Shown here: piece by piece, positions 20,358 through 28,856 of the stretch | Position numbering within the stretch: the first letter of the stretch is position 1 | Layout of the letters: every line of letters begins with the position of its first letter | The notes under the pieces: model-generated | Told to the model about the DNA's origin: nothing | What the model saw: only the letters and a program-made list of their open reading frames with translations | Database searches by the model: none | Assembly: GCA_020860565.1 (NCBI GenBank) | Contig: JAJBUA010000031.1 | Span: 20,265-84,264 of the forward strand | Direction of reading: 5' to 3' | Source: Clostridiales bacterium | GTDB lineage: Bacteria; Bacillota; Clostridia; Lachnospirales; Lachnospiraceae | Length of the DNA: 64,000 bases | Made by a program: the position numbers and the translations under genes

Positions 20358-21509
20358 ATGAAGAAAATTGCGATTCTTGGTTCCACAGGTTCCATTGGGA
20401 CCCAGACGCTTACCGTAGTTGAAAATAACAGGGATATCCAGGTTACGGCGCTTGCCGCTGGCAGTAATATCCGGCTTCTGGAAGAACAGATCCGGAAATT
20501 TCATCCGGACATCGCATGTGTCTATGAGGAGGACAGAGCACGTGAACTGAAGGTATTGGTTGCAGATCTTCCGGTGAAGATCACATCCGGTATGGAAGGG
20601 CTGATTGAGGCAGCCGCAGGGTCAGAGGCAGAGATTGTCGTCACGGCAGTTGTGGGAATGATCGGGATCCGGCCTACCATTGCGGCAATGAAGGCGGGAA
20701 AGGATATCGCCCTTGCCAACAAGGAAACACTGGTGACAGCCGGACATCTGATCATGCCGCTGGCAGAGGAATGCGGTGTTCGTATCCTGCCGGTAGACAG
20801 TGAACACAGTGCGATTTTTCAATGCCGGAATGGGGAAGAGCACAATCGGATCCATAAGATCCTGCTGACAGCCTCCGGTGGCCCGTTCCGTGGATTTACG
20901 AGAGAACAGCTTGCCGGTATCCGGCCGGAGGACGCATTGAAGCATCCGAACTGGAGTATGGGCAAAAAGGTTACGATCGATTCTTCCACTATGGTCAATA
21001 AAGGCCTGGAGGTCATGGAGGCGAGATGGCTCTTTGATGTCGCGATCGATCAGATTGAGGTAGTCATTCAGCCGCAGAGTGTGATCCATTCGATGGTTGA
21101 GTTTGAAGACGGGGCGGTGATCGCACAGCTTGGCACACCGGATATGAAGCTGCCGATCCAGTACGCGCTGTATTATCCGGAGAGACGGTTCCTCCCGGGA
21201 GAACGCCTGGATTTTGCGCTGTTAAAGTCACTTACCTTTGAGGCTCCGGATCTGGAGGTGTTCCGTGGGCTTAAGCTTGCTCTTCAGGCAGGAAAGCGTG
21301 GAGGGACGCTGCCGACGGTGTTTAATGCGGCAAATGAATACGCGGTTGCGCACTTCCTGGAAGGAAAGATCTCCTATCTGACGATTACGGATATGATTGA
21401 GACGGCGATGGATCATCATGTTGTGTCAGATCAGCCGACGGTTGACCAGATTCTTGACGCGGAACGCGAAACGTATGAATTGATAGAAAGCAGGTGGGGA
21501 GATTGCTGA
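20358..21509 (+). CDS. dxr: 1-deoxy-D-xylulose 5-phosphate reductoisomerase
   Basis: ILGSTGSIGTQTLTVV; NKETLVTAG; PVDSEHSAIFQC; HPNWSMGKKVTIDSSTMVNKGLEVMEA. Confidence 0.97.
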   Translation: MKKIAILGSTGSIGTQTLTVVENNRDIQVTALAAGSNIRLLEEQIRKFHPDIACVYEEDRARELKVLVADLPVKITSGMEGLIEAAAGSEAEIVVTAVVGMIGIRPTIAAMKAGKDIALANKETLVTAGHLIMPLAEECGVRILPVDSEHSAIFQCRNGEEHNRIHKILLTASGGPFRGFTREQLAGIRPEDALKHPNWSMGKKVTIDSSTMVNKGLEVMEARWLFDVAIDQIEVVIQPQSVIHSMVEFEDGAVIAQLGTPDMKLPIQYALYYPERRFLPGERLDFALLKSLTFEAPDLEVFRGLKLALQAGKRGGTLPTVFNAANEYAVAHFLEGKISYLTITDMIETAMDHHVVSDQPTVDQILDAERETYELIESRWGDC

Positions 21510-22573
21510 ATATCCTCGCGGCAGTTTTTATTTTTGGTCTGATTATTCTGATTCATGAGTTCGGTCATTTCCTGCTTGCGAAACTGAACGGAATCGGGGT
21601 CATTGAATTTTCCATTGGTATGGGACCGCGTATTGCTGGCTTTGTGCGGGGAGAAACCAGATATTCACTGAAGATTCTTCCTTTTGGCGGTTCCTGTATG
21701 ATGGTGGGCGAGGACAGCGACAGTCAGGATGAAAAGTCGTTCAATAGTAAGCCGGTACTCGGCCGGATCTCTGTGATTGCCGCGGGTCCCGGCTTTAATT
21801 TTCTGCTGGCTTTTCTGGCAGCTATGGTGATCGTGGCGATGATCGGGCATGACGGAACGGTGCTGACAGATGTCATCGATGGTTATCCGGCTGCGGAGGC
21901 AGGACTCGCTGCCGGAGATAAAATTACTAAGATCAATACCCGCAGGGTAACCGCGCATCGGGATGTGTCTTTGTATCTGCTGACGCATCCGGGAGAGGAT
22001 GTCCTCATCACTTATGAGCGGCCTCCGGGAGGAAGCTGGGAAAACAGTGGAGCGAGTGAAAAACGCTCGGTCAGTATTACGCCGGTTTATGATGAGGAGT
22101 ACCAGTCCTATATGCTGGGGGTTGTGTTTGGCGGATATGAGAAGACATCCGGAGTGGGAGAGTTCTTAAGCGCCAGCCTGTATGAGGTGAAATACTGTGT
22201 GGTATCCACGTTTGACAGTTTTGGCATGCTGTTTCGCCGGCAGATTCGTGCGGACGAAGCGGTGGCAGGGCCGGTACAGATTGTCAGTATGGTAGGTGAA
22301 ACCGTGGGAGAAAGCCGTAAGTCCGGGCCAGAAGCCATTGTTTTTGTCGTGGCAAACTGGATTTTACTGCTTTCGGCGAGTCTGGGAATCATGAATCTGC
22401 TGCCGATTCCGGCGCTGGACGGAGGAAGGCTTTTATTCCTTTTAATTGAGCTGATCCGGGGGAAGCCGATCGACCCGGAAAAGGAGGGGTTTGTTCATAT
22501 GATCGGAATGTGTTTTCTGATGGCGCTGATGGTTGTGGTGCTGTTTCATGATATCTGGCAGTTGATGTTTTAA
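21494..22573 (+). CDS. rseP: RIP metalloprotease RseP/RasP (site-2 protease); GTG start
   Basis: IHEFGHF zinc motif, PDZ-like region, NLLPIPALDGGRL; overlaps dxr. Confidence 0.94.
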   Translation: MGRLLNILAAVFIFGLIILIHEFGHFLLAKLNGIGVIEFSIGMGPRIAGFVRGETRYSLKILPFGGSCMMVGEDSDSQDEKSFNSKPVLGRISVIAAGPGFNFLLAFLAAMVIVAMIGHDGTVLTDVIDGYPAAEAGLAAGDKITKINTRRVTAHRDVSLYLLTHPGEDVLITYERPPGGSWENSGASEKRSVSITPVYDEEYQSYMLGVVFGGYEKTSGVGEFLSASLYEVKYCVVSTFDSFGMLFRRQIRADEAVAGPVQIVSMVGETVGESRKSGPEAIVFVVANWILLLSASLGIMNLLPIPALDGGRLLFLLIELIRGKPIDPEKEGFVHMIGMCFLMALMVVVLFHDIWQLMF

Positions 22574-22597
22574 TATAGGAAGTTGAGGTTACAGAGT

Positions 22598-23677
22598 ATG
22601 GGAAGAATGGTTACGAGGGAGGTCTCGATCGGGGATCGAGTGATCGGGGGAGATCATCCGATTTTGATTCAGTCGATGTGCAATACGAAGACTGAGGATA
22701 CACAGGCGACGATTGCACAGATACTCAGGCTGGAACAGGCCGGCTGTGATATCATCCGTGTGGCGGTGCCGACGATGGAGGCGGCGGACAGTATCCGCAG
22801 CATCAGGAAAAAGATTCATATTCCGCTTGTGGCGGATATTCATTTTGATTACCGGCTGGCGATCGCCGCAATCGAGTGCGGAGCGGATAAGATCCGCATT
22901 AATCCGGGAAATATCGGGTCAGAGGAACGGGTCAGGGCAGTTGTGGATACAGCCAGAAATTACGGTGTGCCGATCCGTGTCGGAGTGAACAGCGGTTCTC
23001 TGGAGAAACCGCTGTTCGCGAAGTATGGTTCCGTGACGGCAGAGGGACTGGTGGAAAGCGCTCTGGCGCAGGTAGAACTGATCGAGAGACTGGGATATGA
23101 CCGTCTGGTAATCAGCATCAAGTCTTCCGATGTTATGATGTGCGTGAAAGCGCATGAACTGATGAGGAAACGGACGACCTATCCGCTGCATGTCGGTATT
23201 ACTGAGGCCGGTACGCTCATGTCGGGAAATATTAAATCAGCAGTAGGGCTTGGTATTATTCTGCATGAGGGAATCGGAGATACGATCCGGGTGTCACTGA
23301 CCGGGGATCCGGTGGAAGAAGTAAAATCAGCGAAACAGATTCTCCGCACGCTGGGTTTGCGCAGGGGAGGCGTAGAGGTGGTCTCCTGCCCGACCTGCGG
23401 CAGAACGAGGATAGATCTGATCAGCCTGGCAAATCAGGTGGAAACCATGGTAACAGAATTTGACGATCTGGATTTAAAGGTTGCGGTGATGGGCTGTGCG
23501 GTCAATGGACCGGGAGAGGCCAGGGAAGCGGATATCGGCATTGCCGGTGGTGTTGGTGAAGGACTTCTGATCGCACATGGCGAGGTAATCCGCAAGGTCG
23601 CGGAGGATCATTTGCTGGAAGCGCTGCATGATGAACTGGTAAGGATTGCTGCAGAGAGGAAACAGGAGAGATTATAG
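22598..23677 (+). CDS. ispG: 4-hydroxy-3-methylbut-2-en-1-yl diphosphate synthase (flavodoxin)
   Basis: GGDHPILIQSMCNTKTEDTQATIAQI; RINPGNIG; VSCPTCGRTRIDL; MGCAVNGPGEAREADIGIAGG. Confidence 0.96.
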   Translation: MGRMVTREVSIGDRVIGGDHPILIQSMCNTKTEDTQATIAQILRLEQAGCDIIRVAVPTMEAADSIRSIRKKIHIPLVADIHFDYRLAIAAIECGADKIRINPGNIGSEERVRAVVDTARNYGVPIRVGVNSGSLEKPLFAKYGSVTAEGLVESALAQVELIERLGYDRLVISIKSSDVMMCVKAHELMRKRTTYPLHVGITEAGTLMSGNIKSAVGLGIILHEGIGDTIRVSLTGDPVEEVKSAKQILRTLGLRRGGVEVVSCPTCGRTRIDLISLANQVETMVTEFDDLDLKVAVMGCAVNGPGEAREADIGIAGGVGEGLLIAHGEVIRKVAEDHLLEALHDELVRIAAERKQERL

Positions 23678-26600
23678 ATGAAGGCGTTTTTGGATGTGTT
23701 TCCTGGATTACATATGACGGAGGAAATGGAAGGGCTGTTAAAGCTGGTTGAGGTGGATCGTGTGACCATGACCAGCGACCGGAGTCTGATCCGTGTGTAT
23801 ATGGTATCCCCGCGCCTGATTCACAAAAAGAATATTATATCGCTGGAAAACGGGATTCGGGATCAGCTGTTTCCGGGCAAGCTGGTCACGGTGAAAATAT
23901 TTGAGAAATACCGCCTTTCTGCGCAGTATAATCCGGAAAAGCTTTTAAAGGCATATCGTGATAGCCTTCTTTATGAACTGAAAAATTACAGCATCATTGA
24001 GTACAATATGTTCCGTAAAGCGAAAATCACCTTTCCCAGACCGGATCAGCTTCATCTGACAGTTGAAAACACGATGGTTAACCGGGAAAAGGTTGGCGAA
24101 TTGCAGCGGATTCTGGAAAAGGTATTTCATGAGCGGTGCGGTTTGCCGACGAGTGTGGAGTTTGAATATGTTGATCCGCAGGAATGTCCGGAACGAAAGG
24201 TTCCGTTGACAGGGGAAATCGAAGAGTATCTGTCTGCGCGCAGGGAAGTGGGAAATCTTAATCCAGCACCGGCAGCTCCGGCTCCTGTGGAAAAGAAGAC
24301 GGCCGGAAAGCGGGATATCCCCCAACAGGATGGTGCCCGGCGGGATGCGCCGAAAAAGAGATCCTGGAGCGATGGCAATTACCGGAGTTCGGATCACCCG
24401 GATGTTCTTTACGGAAGAAATTTTGATGACGATTTTATCGAAATTGATAAGATTGAAGGCGAGATGGGCGAAGTTACGGTGCGCGGGCAGATTCTGAGCA
24501 AGGACAGCCGTGTGACCAAATCGGGCAAGACGATTTTTATTTTCCCGATTACGGATTTTACGGATACGATTACGGTAAAGGTATTTGCCAATGAGGAAAA
24601 TGTGGAGATTCTGGATGCTGCTATCCAGACGGGCTCCTTTATCCGTTTAAAAGGAAATACGACGATCGACCGTTTTGACGGAGAACTGACGATCGGCTCG
24701 GTCAGAGGCATCAAAAAATGTGAGGATTTCCGTCTGAAGCGAGCGGATCAGAGTCCGGTGAAGCGGGTGGAACTGCACTGTCATACCAAGATGAGCGATA
24801 TGGATGGTGTTTCCGAGGTGAAGGACATCATCAGGCAGGCAAAGGCCTGGGGGATGCCGGCGATTGCAATTACGGATCATGGCTGTATCCAGGCATTTCC
24901 GGATGCCTTTCATACACTGGATAAGGGAGATGATTTTAAGATCATCTATGGCGTAGAAGGGTATCTGGTGGATGATGTCAGGGCACTGGTGGAGAATCCG
25001 CAGGGGCAGAACTTTGAAGATCCTTTTGTAGTTTTCGATATCGAGACGACAGGTTTCAGCCCTGAGAAAAACAAGATCATCGAAATCGGAGCGGTAAAGA
25101 TTGAACGGGGAGAGATCACAGACCGGTTCAGTACGTTTGTCAATCCCTGTGAGCCGATTCCTTATGAGATCGAGCAGCTGACGGGGATCAATGACAACAT
25201 GGTACTTCCGGCAGATACCATAGATACCGTATTGCCGGAATTCCTGCGGTTTTGTGAGGGCTGTGCGATTGTCGCCCATAATGCTTCTTTTGATGTGAGC
25301 TTTATTCAGTTTCAGGCAAAGCGGCTGGGTATGACATTTTCACCGACGGTGCTTGATACGGTGGAAATCGCGAGACAGCTCCTGCCTAATCTGAACCGCT
25401 ATAAGCTGGATACCGTCGCGAAGGCCCTGAATGTTTCATTGGAGAATCACCACCGTGCGGTGGATGATGCGGAGGCGACTGCCCATATTTTTTTAAAATT
25501 TGTAAAAATGCTTCATGAACGGGGAATCGATGACCTGAAGGGGTTAAACGCGATCAGCAGATTGTCGGCGGAGGCAATTAAAAAGATGCCGACGTGGCAT
25601 GTAATTATTCTGGCGAAAAATGAGATCGGACGGGTGAATCTGTACCGGCTGGTTTCATGGTCCCATATTGATTATTTTTCAAAGAGACCCAGAATCCCCA
25701 AGAGTCTGCTGGACGAATACCGGGAGGGACTGCTGATTGGCTCTGCCTGTGAGGCGGGAGAACTGTTTCAGGCGCTTCTGCGCGGCCAGCCGGAGGAAAC
25801 GCTGTTAAAGATCGCTGATTTTTATGACTACCTGGAGATTCAGCCGCTGGGAAATAATGCTTTTATGCTGCGTAACGAAAAGAGCACCGTTAAGACCTGG
25901 GAGGATCTGAAGGAATGTAACCGCAGGATCCTGGCACTGGGAGACGCCCTGGGTAAGCCGGTCTGCGCTACCTGTGATGTGCATTTTCTGAACCCGGAGG
26001 ATGAAGTTTACCGTCGGATCGTCATGGCCGGGCAGGGATTTTCCGATGCGGATGAGCAGGCACCGCTTTTCCTGCGCACGACCGAGGAGATGCTGAAAGA
26101 ATTTGACTATCTGGGGCCGGATCGGGCGGAAGAGGTTGTGATTACCAATACACGCAAAATCTGTGATATGTGTGAGACGATCGCACCGGTACGTCCGGAC
26201 AAGAGTCCGCCTGTCATCGCGGATTCTGATGAGACTCTGCGTAAAATCTGTTATGACCGTGCCTATGAAATTTATGGAGAGGAACTGCCAAAGATCGTTG
26301 TCGATCGTCTGGAGCGGGAACTGCATTCGATTATATCCAATGGATTTGCCGTTATGTATATTATCGCTCAGAAATTGGTGTGGAAATCCAATGAGGACGG
26401 TTATCTGGTCGGCTCGCGGGGATCGGTCGGCTCCTCCTTTGTTGCTTATCTGGCAGGGATTACGGAGGTTAATTCCCTGAGCCCTCATTATCTGTGTCCG
26501 CAATGTCATTACTACGATTTTGACTCAGAAGAAGTAAAGAAATACAGCGGTATGGCCGGCTGCGATATGCCGGATAAGATTTGTCCGCGCTGTGGCAGCA

Positions 26601-28117
26601 AGCTTTCCAAACAGGGATTTGATATCCCCTTTGAAACGTTTCTTGGGTTTAAGGGAGATAAGGAGCCGGATATTGATCTGAATTTCTCCGGTGAGTATCA
26701 GAGTAAGGCTCATGATTATACGGAGGTAATCTTTGGCAAGGGTCAGACTTTCCGCGCGGGTACGATCGGTACGCTGGCGGATAAGACGGCCTTCGGCATG
26801 GTGAAGCACTATTATGAAGACCGCGGAGTTCATAAGCGCGGCTGCGAGATTGACCGGATCGTGAAGGGCTGTGTCGGGATCCGCCGCACGACCGGACAGC
26901 ATCCCGGCGGCATCGTTGTGCTGCCGATCGGTGAAGAGATCTATTCCTTTACCCCGGTCCAGCGTCCGGCAAATGATATGACGACCAAGACGGTAACGAC
27001 CCATTTTGATTATCATGCCATCGATCATAACCTGCTTAAACTGGACATACTGGGACACGATGATCCGACCATGATCCGTATGCTGCAGGATCTGACCAAA
27101 ATCGATCCGGTACGGGATATCCCGCTGGATTCCCCGGAAGTGATGTCACTTTTTCAGAATACGTCCGCTCTCGGCATCACACCGGACGATATCGGCGGAT
27201 GCCAGCTCGGCGCCCTCGGCATACCCGAATTCGGCACTGACTTCGCGATGCAGATGCTGATGGATGCGAAACCAAAATATTTCTCCGATCTTGTTCGGAT
27301 CGCCGGACTTGCCCATGGCACGGATGTATGGCTGGGCAACGCCAAGGACCTGATTCTCAGCGGCCAGGCGACGATTCAGACCGCGATCTGCTGCCGTGAT
27401 GACATTATGGTCTACCTGATCCAGATGGGACTGGAAGAGGGTCTTTCCTTTACGATCATGGAGAGCGTCCGTAAAGGAAAGGGGTTAAAACCGGAATGGA
27501 TCGAAGAAATGAAGGCTCATGATGTCCCGCAGTGGTACATCGACTCGTGCCTTAAGATCAAATATATGTTCCCTAAGGCGCACGCAGCCGCGTACGTCAT
27601 GATGGCATGGCGGGTCGCCTATTGTAAGGTGTTTCATCCGTTGGCCTATTATGCGGCGTTTTTCAGTATCCGCGCGAGCGGCTTTTCCTATGAGCTGATG
27701 TGCCAGGGAAGGGATAAACTGGAATACCACCTGGCAGACTTTAAAAAAAGAGCCAATACCCTGTCCAAGGCAGAGCAGGATACGCTGCGGGACATGCGGA
27801 TCGCGCAGGAAATGTACGCAAGAGGCTTTGAATTTATGCCGATCGACCTGTACCGTGCCAATGCCACCCGTTTCCAGATCATAGACGGAAAACTGATGCC
27901 GTCCTTTACCAGTATCACCGGGATGGGACAAAAAGCCGCCGAGTCCCTGCAGGACGCCGCGATGGACGGCCCATTCCTCTCACGGGAAGATCTGCGAACC
28001 CGCGGCAAAGTGAGCAAGACCATGTGCGACCTGATGGGAGACATGGGACTCCTTGGTGACCTGCCCGAAGAAAACCAGCTCTCCCTGTTCGATTTCGCCC
28101 TGCAAGCTACAGGGTAA
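23678..28117 (+). CDS. polC: DNA polymerase III PolC-type alpha subunit
   Basis: 1479 aa; PHP motif (ELHCHTKMSDMDG), DnaQ-like exonuclease (VFDIETTGFSPEKNKIIEIGAVK), polymerase core (KEPDIDLNFSGEYQSKAHDY). Confidence 0.97.
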   Translation: MKAFLDVFPGLHMTEEMEGLLKLVEVDRVTMTSDRSLIRVYMVSPRLIHKKNIISLENGIRDQLFPGKLVTVKIFEKYRLSAQYNPEKLLKAYRDSLLYELKNYSIIEYNMFRKAKITFPRPDQLHLTVENTMVNREKVGELQRILEKVFHERCGLPTSVEFEYVDPQECPERKVPLTGEIEEYLSARREVGNLNPAPAAPAPVEKKTAGKRDIPQQDGARRDAPKKRSWSDGNYRSSDHPDVLYGRNFDDDFIEIDKIEGEMGEVTVRGQILSKDSRVTKSGKTIFIFPITDFTDTITVKVFANEENVEILDAAIQTGSFIRLKGNTTIDRFDGELTIGSVRGIKKCEDFRLKRADQSPVKRVELHCHTKMSDMDGVSEVKDIIRQAKAWGMPAIAITDHGCIQAFPDAFHTLDKGDDFKIIYGVEGYLVDDVRALVENPQGQNFEDPFVVFDIETTGFSPEKNKIIEIGAVKIERGEITDRFSTFVNPCEPIPYEIEQLTGINDNMVLPADTIDTVLPEFLRFCEGCAIVAHNASFDVSFIQFQAKRLGMTFSPTVLDTVEIARQLLPNLNRYKLDTVAKALNVSLENHHRAVDDAEATAHIFLKFVKMLHERGIDDLKGLNAISRLSAEAIKKMPTWHVIILAKNEIGRVNLYRLVSWSHIDYFSKRPRIPKSLLDEYREGLLIGSACEAGELFQALLRGQPEETLLKIADFYDYLEIQPLGNNAFMLRNEKSTVKTWEDLKECNRRILALGDALGKPVCATCDVHFLNPEDEVYRRIVMAGQGFSDADEQAPLFLRTTEEMLKEFDYLGPDRAEEVVITNTRKICDMCETIAPVRPDKSPPVIADSDETLRKICYDRAYEIYGEELPKIVVDRLERELHSIISNGFAVMYIIAQKLVWKSNEDGYLVGSRGSVGSSFVAYLAGITEVNSLSPHYLCPQCHYYDFDSEEVKKYSGMAGCDMPDKICPRCGSKLSKQGFDIPFETFLGFKGDKEPDIDLNFSGEYQSKAHDYTEVIFGKGQTFRAGTIGTLADKTAFGMVKHYYEDRGVHKRGCEIDRIVKGCVGIRRTTGQHPGGIVVLPIGEEIYSFTPVQRPANDMTTKTVTTHFDYHAIDHNLLKLDILGHDDPTMIRMLQDLTKIDPVRDIPLDSPEVMSLFQNTSALGITPDDIGGCQLGALGIPEFGTDFAMQMLMDAKPKYFSDLVRIAGLAHGTDVWLGNAKDLILSGQATIQTAICCRDDIMVYLIQMGLEEGLSFTIMESVRKGKGLKPEWIEEMKAHDVPQWYIDSCLKIKYMFPKAHAAAYVMMAWRVAYCKVFHPLAYYAAFFSIRASGFSYELMCQGRDKLEYHLADFKKRANTLSKAEQDTLRDMRIAQEMYARGFEFMPIDLYRANATRFQIIDGKLMPSFTSITGMGQKAAESLQDAAMDGPFLSREDLRTRGKVSKTMCDLMGDMGLLGDLPEENQLSLFDFALQATG

Positions 28118-28172
28118 AAGGATGTGCTTTCCATACCGGAAGAAATCTTTGATCACTAATGTTATTTTAAAT

Positions 28173-28330
28173 CAGGAAAGTAGTCCCAGAGAGGGAAACA
28201 TATCCGCAGAGGACATTTTTCACGTCGGCACTTAGTGAGCCGGATGATTCTCCGGCGAACTTAGCACCGTTACGTGAAAACCTGAGTGCAAACGGTCCTC
28301 GGAGGATATGTTTTCCTCTCTGGGACGGAC
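28173..28330 (+). ncRNA. candidate structured RNA element, copy A (strand inferred from neighbours)
   Basis: CAGGAAAGTA + 23-bp closing stem GTCCCAGAGAGGGAAACATATCC/GGATATGTTTTCCTCTCTGGGAC (one G-U) + conserved core + CGGAC; same 158-nt length and architecture as 53936-54093 with compensatory changes. Confidence 0.7.
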
Positions 28331-28374
28331 GTGGAGAACAGAAAAATTCGGTGAAAAATATTTTAAAAATTTTC

Positions 28375-28403
28375 TTGACAATTAAAACAATTCATAGTAT
28401 ACT
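28375..28403 (+). promoter_or_regulatory. sigma-A type promoter of the tRNA operon
   Basis: TTGACA - 17 nt - TATACT, ending 15 nt before the first tRNA. Confidence 0.85.
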
Positions 28404-28418
28404 TTCATCGTTCGACAT

Positions 28419-28492
28419 CGAGGCGTGGCTCAGTTTGGTAGAGCGCTGCGTTCGGGACGCAGAGGTCGCAAGTTCAAATCTTGTCGCCTCGA
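28419..28492 (+). tRNA. tRNA-Pro (anticodon CGG)
   Basis: CGAGGCG...CGCCTCG acceptor, CTGCG-TTCGGGA-CGCAG anticodon arm, GTTCAAATC T-loop. Confidence 0.93.
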
Positions 28493-28519
28493 TTGCTTAA
28501 AAAGCATACACATTGACAT

Positions 28520-28591
28520 GGCCTTGTGGTCAAGCGGCTAAGACGACGCCCTCTCACGGCGTAATCCCGGGTTCGATTCCCGGCAAGGTCA
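28520..28591 (+). tRNA. tRNA-Glu (anticodon CTC)
   Basis: GGCCTTG...CAAGGTC acceptor, ACGCC-CTCTCAC-GGCGT anticodon arm, CCGGGTTCGATTCCCGG T-arm. Confidence 0.93.
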
Positions 28592-28598
28592 TTATAAG

Positions 28599-28628
28599 AT
28601 GCTTTGGATGCGAGTCCAAAGCATTTTA
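28599..28628 (+). terminator. hairpin with short T-run between tRNA-Glu and tRNA-Thr
   Basis: ATGCTTTGGA-tgcgag-TCCAAAGCAT then TTTATT. Confidence 0.55.
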
Positions 28629-28630
28629 TT

Positions 28631-28703
28631 GCTTCCATAGCGCAGTTGGTAGCGCACTTCACTCGTAATGAAGGGGTCGCCAGTTCGAGTCTGGCTGGAA
28701 GCT
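28631..28703 (+). tRNA. tRNA-Thr (anticodon CGT)
   Basis: GCTTCCA...TGGAAGC acceptor, CTTCA-CTCGTAA-TGAAG anticodon arm, GTTCGAGTC T-loop. Confidence 0.93.
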
Positions 28704-28712
28704 GAGTAAAGG

Positions 28713-28739
28713 AACCCCGCATTGGATGCGGGGTTTTTT
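28713..28739 (+). terminator. intrinsic terminator of the tRNA operon
   Basis: AACCCCGCAttggaTGCGGGGTTTTTTC. Confidence 0.9.
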
Positions 28740-28746
28740 CGTATGA

Positions 28747-28839
28747 TGCACACGGACGGATATGGAAATTTTGCAGCTGACGCTGCATCCGCCCGGCGCG
28801 GACGAGCGGTAGCCGGGAAATCCGTCTCCTGCTCGATCA
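28747..28839 (+). repeat. dispersed post-terminator repeat, copy 2
   Basis: TGCACACGGACGGATATGGAAATTTTGCAGCTGACGCTGCATCCG...CTCCTGCTCGATCA; cf. 7641 and 34631. Confidence 0.8.
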
Positions 28840-28856
28840 AGGCAAGGAGGAAGGAA

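Noticed and set aside
28260-28290. T-box-like fragment (TTAGCACCGTTACG / TTAGTACCGCTACG) in the structured element
   Set aside because: Only a few nt resemble the T-box antiterminator; there is no specifier stem or terminator arrangement, and the downstream genes (tRNAs, activase) do not fit T-box control.
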